Assembly (NCBI RefSeq): GCF_030732865.1
Contig: NZ_JASHKB010000002.1
Coordinates: forward strand, 186,001 to 250,000
Length of the DNA stretch: 64,000 nt
Origin: Roseitalea sp. MMSF_3546
Lineage (GTDB): Bacteria > Pseudomonadota > Alphaproteobacteria > Rhizobiales > Rhizobiaceae
Direction: 5' to 3'
Shown one piece after another: positions 48,229-57,729 of the stretch. Within the stretch, counting starts at the first letter, position 1, and every line of letters begins with the position of its first letter. The position numbers and the translations under genes are program-made. The notes under the pieces are model-generated. The model saw nothing but the letters and a program-made list of their open reading frames with translations, had not been told where the DNA came from and ran no database searches.

Positions 48229-49563
48229 GTGCCGCACCGTCTGACCGCGACCGATCCGGATTTCGAGACGCGCCTTGCCGCCCTGATCGGCTCAAAGCGC
48301 GAGGCTTCGGCCGATGTCGACGCGGTGGTGCGCGGGATCATCGCCGATGTGCGGGCGCGCGGCGATGCGGCGGTCCACGAATTCACGGCCAGGTTCGACC
48401 GTCTCGACCTGTCGGCCGTGCCGATGCGCGTGGGCGCCCGGGAGATCGCCGCTGCCCGGCAGGCGGTCGATGCCGAAACGCTGGCGGCGCTGGAGTTGGC
48501 GCGCGCGCGCATCGCCGCCCATCACGAGCGGCAATTGCCCGCCGACGAGATGTACACCGACGCGATCGGCGTCACGCTCGGCAGCCGCTGGACGGCGGTG
48601 GAGTCGGTCGGGCTCTACGTCCCCGGCGGCACGGCGGCCTATCCCTCCTCGGTGCTGATGAACGCGGTGCCCGCGCGCGTCGCCGGGGTGGAGCGCATCG
48701 TGATGGTGGTCCCGGCGCCCGACGGGGTTCTCGACCCGCTGGTGCTGGCGGCGGCGGACCTTGCCGGCATCGACGAGATCTACCGCATCGGCGGCGCCCA
48801 GGCGGTGGCCGCGCTCGCCCATGGCACGCAGACGGTCGCGCCGGTGGTCAAGATCGTCGGGCCCGGAAACGCCTATGTCGCCGCCGCCAAGCGGCAGGTG
48901 TTCGGCACGGTCGGCATCGACATGATCGCGGGCCCTTCCGAGGTGCTGGTCGTCGCCGATGCCGACAATGATCCCGACTGGATCGCCGCCGACCTTCTGG
49001 CCCAGGCCGAGCATGACGTGGCCGCACAGTCGATCCTGATCACGGACGATCCCGGCTTCGGGGACGCAGTGGCAGCGGCCGTCGACCGTCAGCTTGCCAC
49101 GCTTGCGCGCGCGCAGACCGCCGCTGCGAGCTGGCGCGCCCACGGGGCGATCATCGCCGTCGCCGATCTCCAAGATGCAACCACCGTGTCGCTGATCGAC
49201 CGCATCGCGCCCGAGCATCTCGAACTGGCCTGCGCGGCGGCCGACATGATGGCGGACCGCGTGCGCAATGCGGGGGCGATCTTCATCGGCCGCCACACGC
49301 CGGAGGTGATCGGCGACTATGTCGGCGGTTCGAACCACGTTCTGCCGACGGCGCGCTCGGCGCGGTTCTCCTCGGGGCTGTCCGTGCTCGATTTCGTCAA
49401 GCGCAGCTCGGTGCTCAAGCTTGGGGCGGAGCAGTTGCGCGCGCTGGGACCGGCGGCAATCCGCCTGGCCGAGGCCGAAGGCCTTGGCGCCCATGCGCGC
49501 TCGGTGGCGATCCGCATGAACCTGCCCGGACCGGAAGCGTTGGATCACGATGACGGGCGATGA
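48229..49563 (+). CDS. hisD: histidinol dehydrogenase
   Basis: HisD performs the last two steps of histidine synthesis, oxidising L-histidinol to L-histidine with two NAD. The 444-residue zinc enzyme shows the signature block [48 protein letters not shown], the zinc-site and catalytic residues in RIAPEHLEL (Glu/His pair) and GGSNHVLPT. The start is GTG at 48229 (CGGAG about ten bases upstream), right after DUF2948. Its end overlaps the UPF0262 gene by 14 bases. Confidence 0.96.
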   Translation: MPHRLTATDPDFETRLAALIGSKREASADVDAVVRGIIADVRARGDAAVHEFTARFDRLDLSAVPMRVGAREIAAARQAVDAETLAALELARARIAAHHERQLPADEMYTDAIGVTLGSRWTAVESVGLYVPGGTAAYPSSVLMNAVPARVAGVERIVMVVPAPDGVLDPLVLAAADLAGIDEIYRIGGAQAVAALAHGTQTVAPVVKIVGPGNAYVAAAKRQVFGTVGIDMIAGPSEVLVVADADNDPDWIAADLLAQAEHDVAAQSILITDDPGFGDAVAAAVDRQLATLARAQTAAASWRAHGAIIAVADLQDATTVSLIDRIAPEHLELACAAADMMADRVRNAGAIFIGRHTPEVIGDYVGGSNHVLPTARSARFSSGLSVLDFVKRSSVLKLGAEQLRALGPAAIRLAEAEGLGAHARSVAIRMNLPGPEALDHDDGR

Positions 49564-50041
49564 CGCATTCCGCGCCGATGACCGGCTCAGCGATCTGACG
49601 CTCGACGCGTCGATCGGCCGGTCAACGCCCGATGTCGAGCACGAGCGGGCGGTGGCGATCTTCGACCTTCTGGAGGAAAACCGCTTCCGGCCCGTCGGCG
49701 ACGAGGGCACCGGGCCCTACAGGCTCAACCTGTCGGTCATCGAGGGCAAGCTGGTCTTTGCGATCGCGCGCGAGGACGGCGGCGAGGTCGCCACGCACAT
49801 CCTGTCGCTCGGCCCGTTCCGCAAGATCGTCAAGGACTACTACATGATCTGCGAGAGCTATTACGAGGCGATCAAGAGCGCCACTTCCAGCCAGATCGAG
49901 ACCATCGACATGGCAAGGCGCGGGGTCCACAATGACGGCTCGCAAACGCTGATGGACCGGCTCGATGGCAAGATCGCTATCGACTTCGACACCGCGCGCC
50001 GGCTGTTCACGCTCGTGTGCGTGCTGCACTGGAAAGGGTGA
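49550..50041 (+). CDS. UPF0262 family protein
   Basis: A 163-residue protein of a family restricted to alphaproteobacteria and of unknown function. Diagnostic stretches: LIDVTLDE-like start ([31 protein letters not shown] in pieces), [40 protein letters not shown], and [14 protein letters not shown]. It is coupled to hisD by a 14-base overlap. In many relatives the next gene is a low-molecular-weight protein phosphatase; here a pseudoazurin gene on the other strand follows. Confidence 0.93.
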   Translation: MTGDDAFRADDRLSDLTLDASIGRSTPDVEHERAVAIFDLLEENRFRPVGDEGTGPYRLNLSVIEGKLVFAIAREDGGEVATHILSLGPFRKIVKDYYMICESYYEAIKSATSSQIETIDMARRGVHNDGSQTLMDRLDGKIAIDFDTARRLFTLVCVLHWKG

Positions 50042-50074
50042 GGGGCCGCACCCCTCACCGCGTCCGAACGCCCC

Positions 50075-50572
50075 TCAGGCTTCGCCTTCGGTCAGCAGGC
50101 CATCGGCCTCGGCCTGGGCCCAGATTTCATCGAAGACCTGGGCGGCACGGCCGCGCTGGCGCACCGACCGGGCGGCTTCGAGGTTGTCGAGCTTGCCTTC
50201 GCCCTCGACGATGATCAAGCCGACCATGCCGGTCGCATAGTGCGGCAGGCACTTGTAGCCGTAGATGCCGGGCACGGTCAGCGTGACCTCGAAATCCTGG
50301 CTGGGCCGGCTCTTCCAGGGCTCGGCACCCTCCGGGATCATGCCCTCGATGGACTCCGAATTGTGCCCGGGGTTCACCGATACGAACCGGACCGTGTCGC
50401 CGGGCTGCACGACCTGGATGAGCGGGTCGTATACCATGCGTTGGCGCGGATTGTCGGGATGAACGTTGAGCATCTGCACTTCGTGCGTCGTCGCCTCGGC
50501 CAGCGCGGGCCGCGTCAGCAAAAGGGCAGAAGCGCCAATCAGCAATGCTCGGCGTTCGATCATTATGGCCAT
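50075..50572 (-). CDS. pseudoazurin (blue-copper electron carrier)
   Basis: A 165-residue secreted cupredoxin: signal peptide ending PALAE, then a copper domain with the full ligand set (His in GHNSES, Cys in YKCLPHY, the following His, and Met of YATGM). A family-typical C-terminal helix follows (EAARSVRQRGRAAQVFDEIWAQAE). It passes electrons in the periplasm, often to nitrite or nitrous oxide reductases, which are not in the window. It is the intact paralogue of the interrupted copy at 5271-5786. It lies between UPF0262 and infA, opposite their direction. Confidence 0.92.
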   Translation of the reverse strand: MAIMIERRALLIGASALLLTRPALAEATTHEVQMLNVHPDNPRQRMVYDPLIQVVQPGDTVRFVSVNPGHNSESIEGMIPEGAEPWKSRPSQDFEVTLTVPGIYGYKCLPHYATGMVGLIIVEGEGKLDNLEAARSVRQRGRAAQVFDEIWAQAEADGLLTEGEA

Positions 50573-50929
50573 GGATATCCCTCCTCTCGATGCCGGCCTG
50601 CATTAGAATCGCGAGGCGGTAATGTCTACAAAAAGCATCAGGTTTGACCCTGCGATATTTCGCCCATTGCCCGCCCTGCGGTCACACCCAGGCGGGATCT
50701 TTGCTTGAGCGCTTGCCCGCGCCCCGGCGCGGCGTTGTTTCCGGCCTGCGGCGGGCGGGCTGGAACCGGGCGCGGCGCCACCCCATATGCGTGGCGACGA
50801 ACCGCGCGTGCAATCCCTTCATTGTGGCTGTTCATTTCCGGGCTATTGCGCTATTGAGCCGCTCATCCCGGACGAGGGCGACGCGCGCGCAGCCGATGTC
50901 CCATCAAGACACAGACCGAACAGGATCGC
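50573..50929. other. divergent gap between pseudoazurin and infA
   Basis: About 357 bases with no coding frame of family-like character. It should hold promoters for pseudoazurin (minus) and infA (plus), but I could not place a confident -35/-10 pair for either. One GANTC site (GAATC near 50606) is present. Confidence 0.5.
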
Positions 50930-51148
50930 ATGGCGAAAGAAGAACTGCTGGAATTTCCCGGTGTTGTCGTGGAGCTTCTGCCCAACGCCACCTTCCGTGT
51001 GAAACTTGAAAACGATCACGAGATCATCGCCCACACCGCCGGCAAGATGCGCAAGAACCGCATCCGTGTGCTGACCGGCGACAAGGTGCTGGTCGAGATG
51101 ACGCCCTATGATCTGACCAAGGGCCGGATCACCTACCGCTTCAAATGA
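50930..51148 (+). CDS. infA: translation initiation factor IF-1
   Basis: IF-1 occupies the ribosomal A site during initiation. The 72-residue S1/OB-fold protein reads [26 protein letters not shown] at the start, seen in pieces here ([14 protein letters not shown]), and has [21 protein letters not shown] with the conserved basic patch and ends GRITYRFK. Normal length. It opens the infA-maf-yacG unit found in most Hyphomicrobiales. Confidence 0.97.
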   Translation: MAKEELLEFPGVVVELLPNATFRVKLENDHEIIAHTAGKMRKNRIRVLTGDKVLVEMTPYDLTKGRITYRFK

Positions 51149-51188
51149 TCGTCCGCCGCGCGCGGCGTCCGCCGGGTTCGGAACGAGC

Positions 51189-51851
51189 ATGAGCGTCCTT
51201 CAGACACTGGTACTGGCCTCCGCGTCGCCCCGGCGCCTCGATCTGATGATGCAGGCCGGCATCGAGCCGGACCGGCTGCTGCCGACGCATATCGACGAAA
51301 CGCCGCACCGGGCCGAGCATCCGCGCTCGCTCGCCCGCCGGCTGAGCCTGGAAAAGGCCAGGGCCGCGCTGAAGATCGTCAAGGACGAGCAGACCGACGC
51401 CGATCGGCAGGCGATCAAGGACGGCACCATGGCGATGCCGCACATCCTGGCTGCCGACACGGTGGTGGCCCGCGGCAGCAAGGTCATGCCCAAGGCCGAC
51501 ACGGTCGAGGACGCCACGCACTGCCTGCGCATGCTTTCGGGCCGGACGCACCGGGTCTATACCGGACTGGCGGTGATCGGCCCGTCGGGCAAGACCCGCC
51601 AGAGGATCGTGGAGACCCGCGTGCGCTTCCGGCGGCTGCCGCGCAGCGTGATCGACAGCTACATCGCCTCGGACGAGTGGCGCGGCAAGGCGGGCGGCTA
51701 TGCCATTCAGGGGCTGGCGGGCACCTTCGTGGTCAAGCTGGTGGGATCATACACCAATGTCGTCGGGCTGCCGCTGGCCGAGACGGTGACGCTGCTGGGC
51801 ACCGAGCGCTTCGACGTTTACATGAACTGGCATGCGGGAGGTGCGCGATGA
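51189..51851 (+). CDS. maf: Maf-family nucleotide pyrophosphatase
   Basis: Maf enzymes hydrolyse non-canonical nucleotides, or dTTP/UTP/CTP, and affect septum formation in Bacillus. The 220-residue protein has [14 protein letters not shown] (the Maf signature), a central ILAADTVVA with the catalytic Asp, [13 protein letters not shown], and the C-terminal [28 protein letters not shown] roughly 15-residue insertion ([14 protein letters not shown]) lies before the catalytic strand. It is 40 bases behind infA and overlaps yacG. Confidence 0.93.
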   Translation: MSVLQTLVLASASPRRLDLMMQAGIEPDRLLPTHIDETPHRAEHPRSLARRLSLEKARAALKIVKDEQTDADRQAIKDGTMAMPHILAADTVVARGSKVMPKADTVEDATHCLRMLSGRTHRVYTGLAVIGPSGKTRQRIVETRVRFRRLPRSVIDSYIASDEWRGKAGGYAIQGLAGTFVVKLVGSYTNVVGLPLAETVTLLGTERFDVYMNWHAGGAR

Positions 51852-52060
51852 TGGCCAAGATCGAACCGCTCCGGCCAAAACGCGAATGCCCCGAATGCGG
51901 CAAGCCCTCGGCGCGCGAGACCTATCCGTTCTGCTCAGCGCGCTGCAAGAACATCGATCTCAATCGCTGGCTGTCGGGCGCCTATGTGATCCCGGCGCGC
52001 GATGACGAGGAGGACGAGCCGGCTCCGGCGAACCTGCACGACGAAGACAGCTCCCGATAA
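51848..52060 (+). CDS. yacG: DNA gyrase inhibitor YacG (zinc protein)
   Basis: A 70-residue zinc-finger protein with the four Cys ligands CPECGK and [17 protein letters not shown], the invariant YacG core. In E. coli YacG binds GyrB and inhibits gyrase. The ATG at 51848 overlaps the maf stop (ATGA), so translation is coupled. An acidic C-terminal tail (DDEEDEP) is present. Confidence 0.93.
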   Translation: MMAKIEPLRPKRECPECGKPSARETYPFCSARCKNIDLNRWLSGAYVIPARDDEEDEPAPANLHDEDSSR

Positions 52061-52116
52061 ACCGTTTCTTGGCGCTTTCGAGCTAGCCTGCCCGGCGTCA
52101 CTGGCGGGATGGGCGC

Positions 52117-53265
52117 ATGCGCTTTGCGATGATCGGCACGGGGTTCGTGGCCGACTACTACATGACGACGCTGGCCAACCATGGCGGCCTGACGCCGACC
52201 GGCGCATGGGATCGCGACCGCGAGCGCCTCGGCCGGTTCTGCGCGCACTGGACGCTGACCGGCTACGAGACGTGCCAGGAGCTGCTCGGCGACAGCCGCG
52301 TCGACGCGGTGGCGGTGCTGACCGATCCGGGCAGCCATTACGAACTCGCAAAGGCCGCGCTCGATGCGGGCAAGCATGTCTATTGCGAAAAGCCGCTGGC
52401 GTTGACGCTGACCGAGGCGCGCAGGCTCGTCACGCTTGCCGATGCGCGCGGGCTGATCCTCGCCGGGGCCCCGGCGAACGCCTATTCGTCGGCCTTCGAA
52501 CTGACGCGGGCGACGCTCGACAAGGGGGCCATCGGCGCGCCGAAACTGGTCTATGCCCAGATGGAGGACGGCGCGGTCTTCCGCGAAAGGTGGCGCCAGT
52601 GGCGTTCGGTGTCCGGGGCGCCATGGCCCGGCGCCCACGAGTTCGAGATCGGCTGCACGCTCGAACATGCCGGCTACGCGCTGAGCTGGCTGATCGGTCT
52701 GTTCGGCCCGATCCGGCGCATGGTCGGCCATTCGGGGGTGTTCTTCGCCGACAAGGGCGTCGGCGTGCCGGCGAACCGCATGGGGCGGGACTTCTCCACC
52801 GCGTGCCTGTTCTTCGACGATGGCGTGGTGGCGCGGCTGACCTGCGGGTTGTGCGCGCCGAAGGACCGCGCCCTGACCGTCATGGGCGACAGTGGGACGC
52901 TGACCGTCGCCGATCTGTGGGACGACCGCTCGGCGATCCACCTGGAGACTGCCGGCGGCGGGGCGGGGATCGGTGCGCGCATCGCCCGGCGGCTCGAGGC
53001 ACGCGCCGGCCGGGTGCTGCCCTTCGCCTTTCCCGCCGGGCGACGGCTCTCCTACGGCGTCGGCAAGCGCCGCAAGGCACTGCCCGGCTTTCCCTCGCAG
53101 ATCGATTTCAGTGCCGGGCTCGCGGCGGTCGCCGATTGCCGGGCGGGCAGGGGCAAGAGCCGGGCGCAGCTGGCGGCCGAGGCGCTGCATGTCACCGAAG
53201 CGGCGCTGGCGCTCGACGGCCTGGGCGCCTCGGGCGGCGCCTACGCGATGACGAGCGAGGTGTGA
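52117..53265 (+). CDS. Gfo/Idh/MocA-family oxidoreductase (second copy in the window)
   Basis: A 382-residue dehydrogenase: an N-terminal Rossmann fold (FAMIGTGFVADYYMTTLA), VYCEKPLALTLTEARRL with the catalytic-type Lys in EKP, and a C-terminal alpha/beta domain including CTLEHAGYALSWLIGLFGPIRRM, where the late His is conserved. Unlike the copy at 289, EKP is canonical here. The 40 or so residues around 280-320 (GARIARRLEARAGRVLPFAFPAG) form a basic linker. The substrate is unknown. It stands between yacG and rnpB, where relatives often have none. Confidence 0.86.
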   Translation: MRFAMIGTGFVADYYMTTLANHGGLTPTGAWDRDRERLGRFCAHWTLTGYETCQELLGDSRVDAVAVLTDPGSHYELAKAALDAGKHVYCEKPLALTLTEARRLVTLADARGLILAGAPANAYSSAFELTRATLDKGAIGAPKLVYAQMEDGAVFRERWRQWRSVSGAPWPGAHEFEIGCTLEHAGYALSWLIGLFGPIRRMVGHSGVFFADKGVGVPANRMGRDFSTACLFFDDGVVARLTCGLCAPKDRALTVMGDSGTLTVADLWDDRSAIHLETAGGGAGIGARIARRLEARAGRVLPFAFPAGRRLSYGVGKRRKALPGFPSQIDFSAGLAAVADCRAGRGKSRAQLAAEALHVTEAALALDGLGASGGAYAMTSEV

Positions 53266-53267
53266 GC

Positions 53268-53296
53268 TTGCGCGGCCGGCGGCGAGGGCATACATC
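53268..53296 (+). promoter_or_regulatory. promoter of the RNase P RNA gene
   Basis: TTGCGC (53268-53273) is followed after 17 bases by TACATC (53291-53296), which would place transcription start near 53303, right where the RNase P RNA begins. The TTGCGC and TACATC match the consensus only in part. Confidence 0.45.
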
Positions 53297-53303
53297 GAAA
53301 GGG

Positions 53304-53698
53304 CCAGTCGGCCGGGCAGCCGCGGCGTCCGGATGCCGAAAGGCGGGCGCCGAGGAAAGTCCGGGCTCCAGGAGCAACGGTGCCGGATAACGTCCGGCGG
53401 GGGCGACCCCAGGGAAAGTGCCACAGAAAGCAAACCGCCCGTCCGTATCGCCCGCGATACCGGCGGGTAAGGGTGAAAGGGTGGGGTAAGAGCCCACCGC
53501 GCGGCCGGTAACGGTCGCGGCACGGTAAACCCCACCGGGAGCAAGACCGAATAGGGACGGCATGGGCGCTTGCGCCCGATGCTCCAGCGCGCCGTCCGGG
53601 TAGGTTGCACGAGGCGTCCGGCGACGGGCGTCCCAGATGAATGGCTGCCGCGTCGCGCATCCGCGCGGCCCTACAGAACCCGGCTTACAGGCCGGCTG
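53304..53698 (+). ncRNA. rnpB: RNase P RNA (class A)
   Basis: The catalytic RNA that cuts tRNA 5' leaders. Diagnostic conserved stretches are present: GAGGAAAGTCCGGGCTCC (P4 5' strand and J3/4 region), GCCACAGAAA, GGGTAAGAGCCCACCGCG, and near the end the P4 3' strand CCTACAGAACCCGGCTTA. The gene lies on the plus strand just after the Gfo/Idh gene. Length about 395 bases is normal for alphaproteobacteria. Ends are approximate within a few bases. Confidence 0.95.
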
Positions 53699-54153
53699 GC
53701 GCATCTTTCCCCCATCCGCCGACGCGCAGGGCGGCCGCAACGCTTCATTAAGGTTAACCGGGCATAAACCGTGAACGCCTGCGAAAACGCGCGCCGATCC
53801 CACGCGCAAAGCGGTCCGATGTCGGTTGTTCCCGTTGACGCCCATGACAGCCCATGATACCCCATATTCGAACGGCGTAAGCGTCTCTCAATCGTGTTTC
53901 AGTGCCGACGATCGCACATGCCCGGCATGGCCGGGGATGACGGGTCCGGTCGTCGCGCAGGCAGGGGGTTTCAGGCGCCGGAAGAAGACGATGCCCGGCG
54001 CGGGCGGCAGCGGGGCAAACCCCGCCACAATGGGGGCAGGCTTGGCATTGGCTTGGGGACGGGCCAGCGGGGCGTCATGGAAGGTCACCGGTCAGCGGGG
54101 CCGACATGACGCCCTTCAGACCCCGAACGGGGCGGAAGCAGCGGGTGTGGTGC
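53699..54153. other. leader region of the mra/dcw cluster
   Basis: About 455 bases between rnpB and mraZ without a family-like coding frame. It contains TTAA-GG-TTAACC (53748-53759), a set of three 10-bp-spaced TGGGN boxes (53841-53870, minus strand), and TTGACG (53835-53840) just before them. These features fit a regulated promoter of the cell-division cluster. Confidence 0.55.
53841..53870 (-). promoter_or_regulatory. MraZ-type box: three TGGGN repeats at 10-bp period
   Basis: The plus strand reads CCCATGACAG, CCCATGATAC, CCCATATTCG in succession. On the minus strand this is TGGGG-N5-TGGGC-N5-TGGGC, the repeat type bound by MraZ in E. coli (TGGGN repeats, 5-bp spacers). It lies about 285 bases before mraZ. 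Opposite orientation relative to the gene is the only oddity. Confidence 0.65.
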
Positions 54154-54594
54154 GTGGACCGGTTTCTGTCCAATGCGGTGAACAGGATCGACGCCAAGGG
54201 GCGGGTTTCCGTGCCGGCGCATTTCCGGGCCGTCCTTCAGAAAAAGGATCTCGTCGACCTTTATGCGCTGCAGTCGATCGACATGCCGGCGATCGATGCG
54301 GGCGGGATGGATCTTCTGGAGCGTTACGAGGAGCGCCTTGCCGCGGACGACCCGTTCGCGCGGTCCTCCGACGACATGTCCTTTTACTGCCATGGCGACG
54401 GAGCCTTCCTGAAGATCGACTCGGCCGGCCGGATCACGGTGACCGACTTCATCCGCGAACATGCGGGGATCACCGATCACGTGCATTTCGTCGGGCGGGG
54501 GCGCTTCTTCCAGATGTGGGCGCCCGAGCGCTTCGCCGAGCATCGCCAGGCGGTGCGATCGCGGCTTCTGGCGCAGCGCGAGGCGCAGGCGTGA
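54154..54594 (+). CDS. mraZ: transcriptional regulator MraZ
   Basis: MraZ is the DNA-binding repressor of the division/cell-wall cluster. The 146-residue protein holds two SpoVT/AbrB-like halves: [18 protein letters not shown] (about residues 10-27) and [20 protein letters not shown] (about 85-105), each with the DxxGR motif. The start is probably GTG 54154 ([17 protein letters not shown]), where relatives begin; ATG 54106 would add 16 residues. Its stop overlaps the rsmH GTG. A TGGGN triple repeat upstream is its likely operator. Confidence 0.92.
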   Translation: MDRFLSNAVNRIDAKGRVSVPAHFRAVLQKKDLVDLYALQSIDMPAIDAGGMDLLERYEERLAADDPFARSSDDMSFYCHGDGAFLKIDSAGRITVTDFIREHAGITDHVHFVGRGRFFQMWAPERFAEHRQAVRSRLLAQREAQA

Positions 54595-55595
54595 GCGGCC
54601 CGGTGCCGCATGTGCCGGTCATGCTGGCCGAAGTGCTGGCCGCGCTCGATCCCCGACCGGGCGAACGCCATGTCGACGGCACGTTCGGCGCCGGCGGCTA
54701 TTCGCGCGCGATCCTTGCGGCGGGCGCCGATGTGATCGCCTTCGACCGCGACCCGGACGCGGTGGCCGGCGCGGCGGCGCTGGTTGCCGAACATCCGGGC
54801 CGGCTCGACGTGATCGAGGCGCCGTTTTCGACCATGGCCGACCATGTCGCGCCGGCATCGGTGCACGGGGTGGTGTTCGATGTGGGCGTCTCCTCCATGC
54901 AGCTCGATGAAAGCGCGCGCGGCTTTTCGTTCCGCAGGGACGGCCCGCTCGACATGCGCATGGCGCAATCGGGGCCGAGCGCGGCCGATGTCGTCAACGA
55001 TTTCGACGTCAAGGACCTGATCCGCATCATCGGCATTCTGGGCGAGGAGCGCAACGCACCCGCGATCGCCCATGCCATCGAACGCGCGCGCGCGGACAGG
55101 CGCATCGAGACCACCGGCGCGCTCGTTGCCGTGATCGAGTCGGTGCAGCCGCGCCGGGCGCGCGATCCGATCCATCCGGCAACGCGCACCTTTCAGGGCC
55201 TGCGCATCTTCGTCAATGACGAGCTGCGCGAACTCGCGCGGGCGCTGTTCGCCGCCGAGCGCGTGCTCAGGCCGGGCGGCCGGCTAGTCGTGGTCAGCTT
55301 CCATTCGCTCGAGGACCGGATCGTCAAGCGCTTCATCCAGGACCGCACGACGCAGTCGGGCGGCTCGCGCCACCTGCCGGCAAGCGCGCCGCAGCCGCTG
55401 ACCTTCGCCGTCACCGGCAAGGCCGTCGTCGCCGCCTCGAAGGCCGAGGCCGCCGACAACCCGCGCGCCCGCTCGGCCAAGCTGCGCGCGGCGACGCGCA
55501 CCGGTGCCGACCCGCGCCCGGCGGACATGACCCTGTTCAGGCTGGCCGATCTGCCCTGGCCGCAGCGGGAGACCGGGGGAGGGGCGAAGCCATGA
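54591..55595 (+). CDS. rsmH: 16S rRNA (cytosine(1402)-N4)-methyltransferase
   Basis: RsmH (MraW) methylates N4 of cytidine 1402 in 16S rRNA. The 334-residue protein has [13 protein letters not shown] at the N-terminus, SAM motif [41 protein letters not shown], and [17 protein letters not shown] near the C-terminus. The start is GTG 54591, overlapping the mraZ stop (GTGA). Its stop overlaps ftsL by four bases. The start of a chain of tightly coupled genes. Confidence 0.95.
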   Translation: MSGPVPHVPVMLAEVLAALDPRPGERHVDGTFGAGGYSRAILAAGADVIAFDRDPDAVAGAAALVAEHPGRLDVIEAPFSTMADHVAPASVHGVVFDVGVSSMQLDESARGFSFRRDGPLDMRMAQSGPSAADVVNDFDVKDLIRIIGILGEERNAPAIAHAIERARADRRIETTGALVAVIESVQPRRARDPIHPATRTFQGLRIFVNDELRELARALFAAERVLRPGGRLVVVSFHSLEDRIVKRFIQDRTTQSGGSRHLPASAPQPLTFAVTGKAVVAASKAEAADNPRARSAKLRAATRTGADPRPADMTLFRLADLPWPQRETGGGAKP

Positions 55596-55969
55596 TGCGC
55601 ATCGTCAACGTTGCCATGGTCGGCATGGTCATCGCCGCGGCGACCTGGACCTATTCGGTCAAGCATGAAAGCGAGCAGCGGTTGGTCGAGATCCGCGGTC
55701 TTCAGCGTCAGATCGCGCTCGAAAAAGAGACCATCGAGCTTCTGCGCGCCGACTGGGCGCATCTGAGCCATCCGCAACGGCTGCAAAGGCTGGTCGAGCT
55801 TTATGCCGACGATCTGGGACTGGCGCCGGCCGAGGCGGACCAGTTCATCTCCGAGGCGGCGCTGCCCGGCCCGCCCGAGTTCGATCCGGGCGATGCGGTG
55901 GGCGACATCATTGCCGGCGAGGTCGACACCGGACTGTCGACCGGCGCCATCGACGGCGGGGGGCGGTGA
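55592..55969 (+). CDS. ftsL: cell division protein FtsL
   Basis: A 125-residue bitopic protein: an N-terminal transmembrane helix ([19 protein letters not shown]), a periplasmic coiled coil (about 24-60, [23 protein letters not shown]), then [20 protein letters not shown], which fits the FtsL/alphaproteobacterial family. The C-terminal 35 residues are acidic and disordered. In the divisome FtsL works with FtsB and FtsQ upstream of FtsW-FtsI. Both ends overlap neighbours, so it is translationally coupled. Confidence 0.88.
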   Translation: MMRIVNVAMVGMVIAAATWTYSVKHESEQRLVEIRGLQRQIALEKETIELLRADWAHLSHPQRLQRLVELYADDLGLAPAEADQFISEAALPGPPEFDPGDAVGDIIAGEVDTGLSTGAIDGGGR

Positions 55970-57693
55970 GCATGGCCTTTGCCATACCCGGTCTCGGACT
56001 GCGCGGCGGCAAGGCGTCCGATGGCGGGCGCGGGCCGGCGACGCGCCGCGGCGACGCCATCATGCGCATGGGGCGCGGACGCATCGCCATCGCGATCGCC
56101 TGTTTCGTGGGCGTTTATGCGGTCATCGGCGGCCGGCTGGTCCAGTACGGGCTGACCGAACTCGACGACCAGGCGCGCTACGGCGTCAATGACAGGATCA
56201 TGGCGGCGCGGCCCGACCTGCTCGACCGGCGCGGCAATCTGCTGGCCACCGATATCCGCGTGGCCTCGCTTTATGGCGAACCGCGCCGGATCATCGATCC
56301 GGACGAGGCGGTCGAGGCGCTGTCGAGCGTCCTGCCCGATGTCGACTACAAGGAGTGGCACCGCAAGCTGTCCTCGGGGGCGGGCTTTGTCTGGCTGCGG
56401 CGCGAGATCTCGCCCAAGGAGCAGGCGGCGGTGATGGCGCTCGGCATTCCGGGGATCGGGTTTCGCAACGAGACGCGGCGCTTCTATCCGGGCGGGCCGA
56501 CGGCCTCGCACATTGTCGGGCTGGTCAATATCGACAATGCCGGCACCGCCGGCATCGAGAAGTTCGTCGACGACCAGGGCCTTGCAACGCTGCAGGAAAT
56601 GGGGCTCGACCAGTCCGACGATCTGGAGCCGGTGCGCCTTTCGATCGATGCGGGCGTACAGCACATCGTGCGCGACGAACTGGTGCAGGCGATGGAACGC
56701 TACCAGGCGATCGCGGCGGGCGGCGTGGTGCTCGACGTGCGCACCGGCGAGGTCGTCGCCATGGTCTCGCTGCCCGACTACGACCCCAACAACCCGTTCA
56801 ACGCGCTCGACAAGGACCGGCTCAATCGCATGTCGGCGGGCACCTTCGAGATGGGCTCGACGTTCAAGGCATTCACCACGGCGATGGCGCTCGATTCGGG
56901 TCAGGTCACGCTCGACAGCCGGTTCGACGCGCGCAAGCCGCTGCGCTTCGGCCGCTTCACGATCAACGATTTCCACGGCAAGAACCGCGTCCTGACGGTG
57001 CCGGAGACATTCATCTACTCGTCCAACATCGCCACCGCGCGCATGGCCGAGGTGATCGGGGTCGAGGGCCATCGCGCCTTTCTCAAGCGCATGGGCCTGC
57101 TCGACCGCATGGACACCCAGCTTCCCGAAGTGGCGCGCCCCACCGAGCCCGACCAGTGGAAGCAGCTCAATTCGGTGACGATCTCCTTCGGCCACGGCGT
57201 GTCGACCACGCCGCTCCAGACCGCGGTCGCCGCCGCCGCGCTCGTCAATGGCGGACGGCTGATCCCGCCGAGCTTCATCCCGCGCAGCCAGGACGCGGCC
57301 GACCGCGCCGCCACGCAGGTTCTCAAGCCCGAAACCAGCGCCATGATGCGCTATCTGTTCCGGCTCAATGTCGAGGAGGGGTCGGGCCGGCGCGCCGAGG
57401 TCGAGGGCCTGTTCGTCGGCGGCAAGACGGGAACCGCCGAAAAGGTGGTCAATGGCCGCTATTCGGGCGACCACCGCTTCAACGCCTTTCTGGCGGCCTT
57501 TCCGATGGACGACCCCGAATATGTGGTGCTCGTCATCATCGACGAGCCCAAGCCCGCCGAGGGCCAGTACAGCGCCACCGCCGGGCTGAACGCGGCGCCG
57601 ACGACACGCGCCATCATTTCGCGGGCCGCGCCGGTGCTGCCGGTGACGCCACGGTATGACGTCGACCGCGACGCCTTGCTTGTGTCGTACTAG
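55966..57693 (+). CDS. ftsI: peptidoglycan D,D-transpeptidase FtsI (PBP3)
   Basis: FtsI crosslinks septal peptidoglycan. The 575-residue class B penicillin-binding protein has a cytoplasmic N-terminus, one membrane segment (about 40-58, IAIAIACFVGVYAVIG), a dimerisation domain with RPDLLDRRGNLLA, and a transpeptidase domain with active-site Ser298 in GSTFKAFT, SSN in YSSNIATAR, and KTGTAEK. The start is GTG overlapping the ftsL stop; ATG two codons later is an alternative. Confidence 0.96.
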   Translation: MSMAFAIPGLGLRGGKASDGGRGPATRRGDAIMRMGRGRIAIAIACFVGVYAVIGGRLVQYGLTELDDQARYGVNDRIMAARPDLLDRRGNLLATDIRVASLYGEPRRIIDPDEAVEALSSVLPDVDYKEWHRKLSSGAGFVWLRREISPKEQAAVMALGIPGIGFRNETRRFYPGGPTASHIVGLVNIDNAGTAGIEKFVDDQGLATLQEMGLDQSDDLEPVRLSIDAGVQHIVRDELVQAMERYQAIAAGGVVLDVRTGEVVAMVSLPDYDPNNPFNALDKDRLNRMSAGTFEMGSTFKAFTTAMALDSGQVTLDSRFDARKPLRFGRFTINDFHGKNRVLTVPETFIYSSNIATARMAEVIGVEGHRAFLKRMGLLDRMDTQLPEVARPTEPDQWKQLNSVTISFGHGVSTTPLQTAVAAAALVNGGRLIPPSFIPRSQDAADRAATQVLKPETSAMMRYLFRLNVEEGSGRRAEVEGLFVGGKTGTAEKVVNGRYSGDHRFNAFLAAFPMDDPEYVVLVIIDEPKPAEGQYSATAGLNAAPTTRAIISRAAPVLPVTPRYDVDRDALLVSY

Positions 57694-57729
57694 TTGGCAA
57701 TAAGGAGCGAAATCCGCGGACCCGATCCG

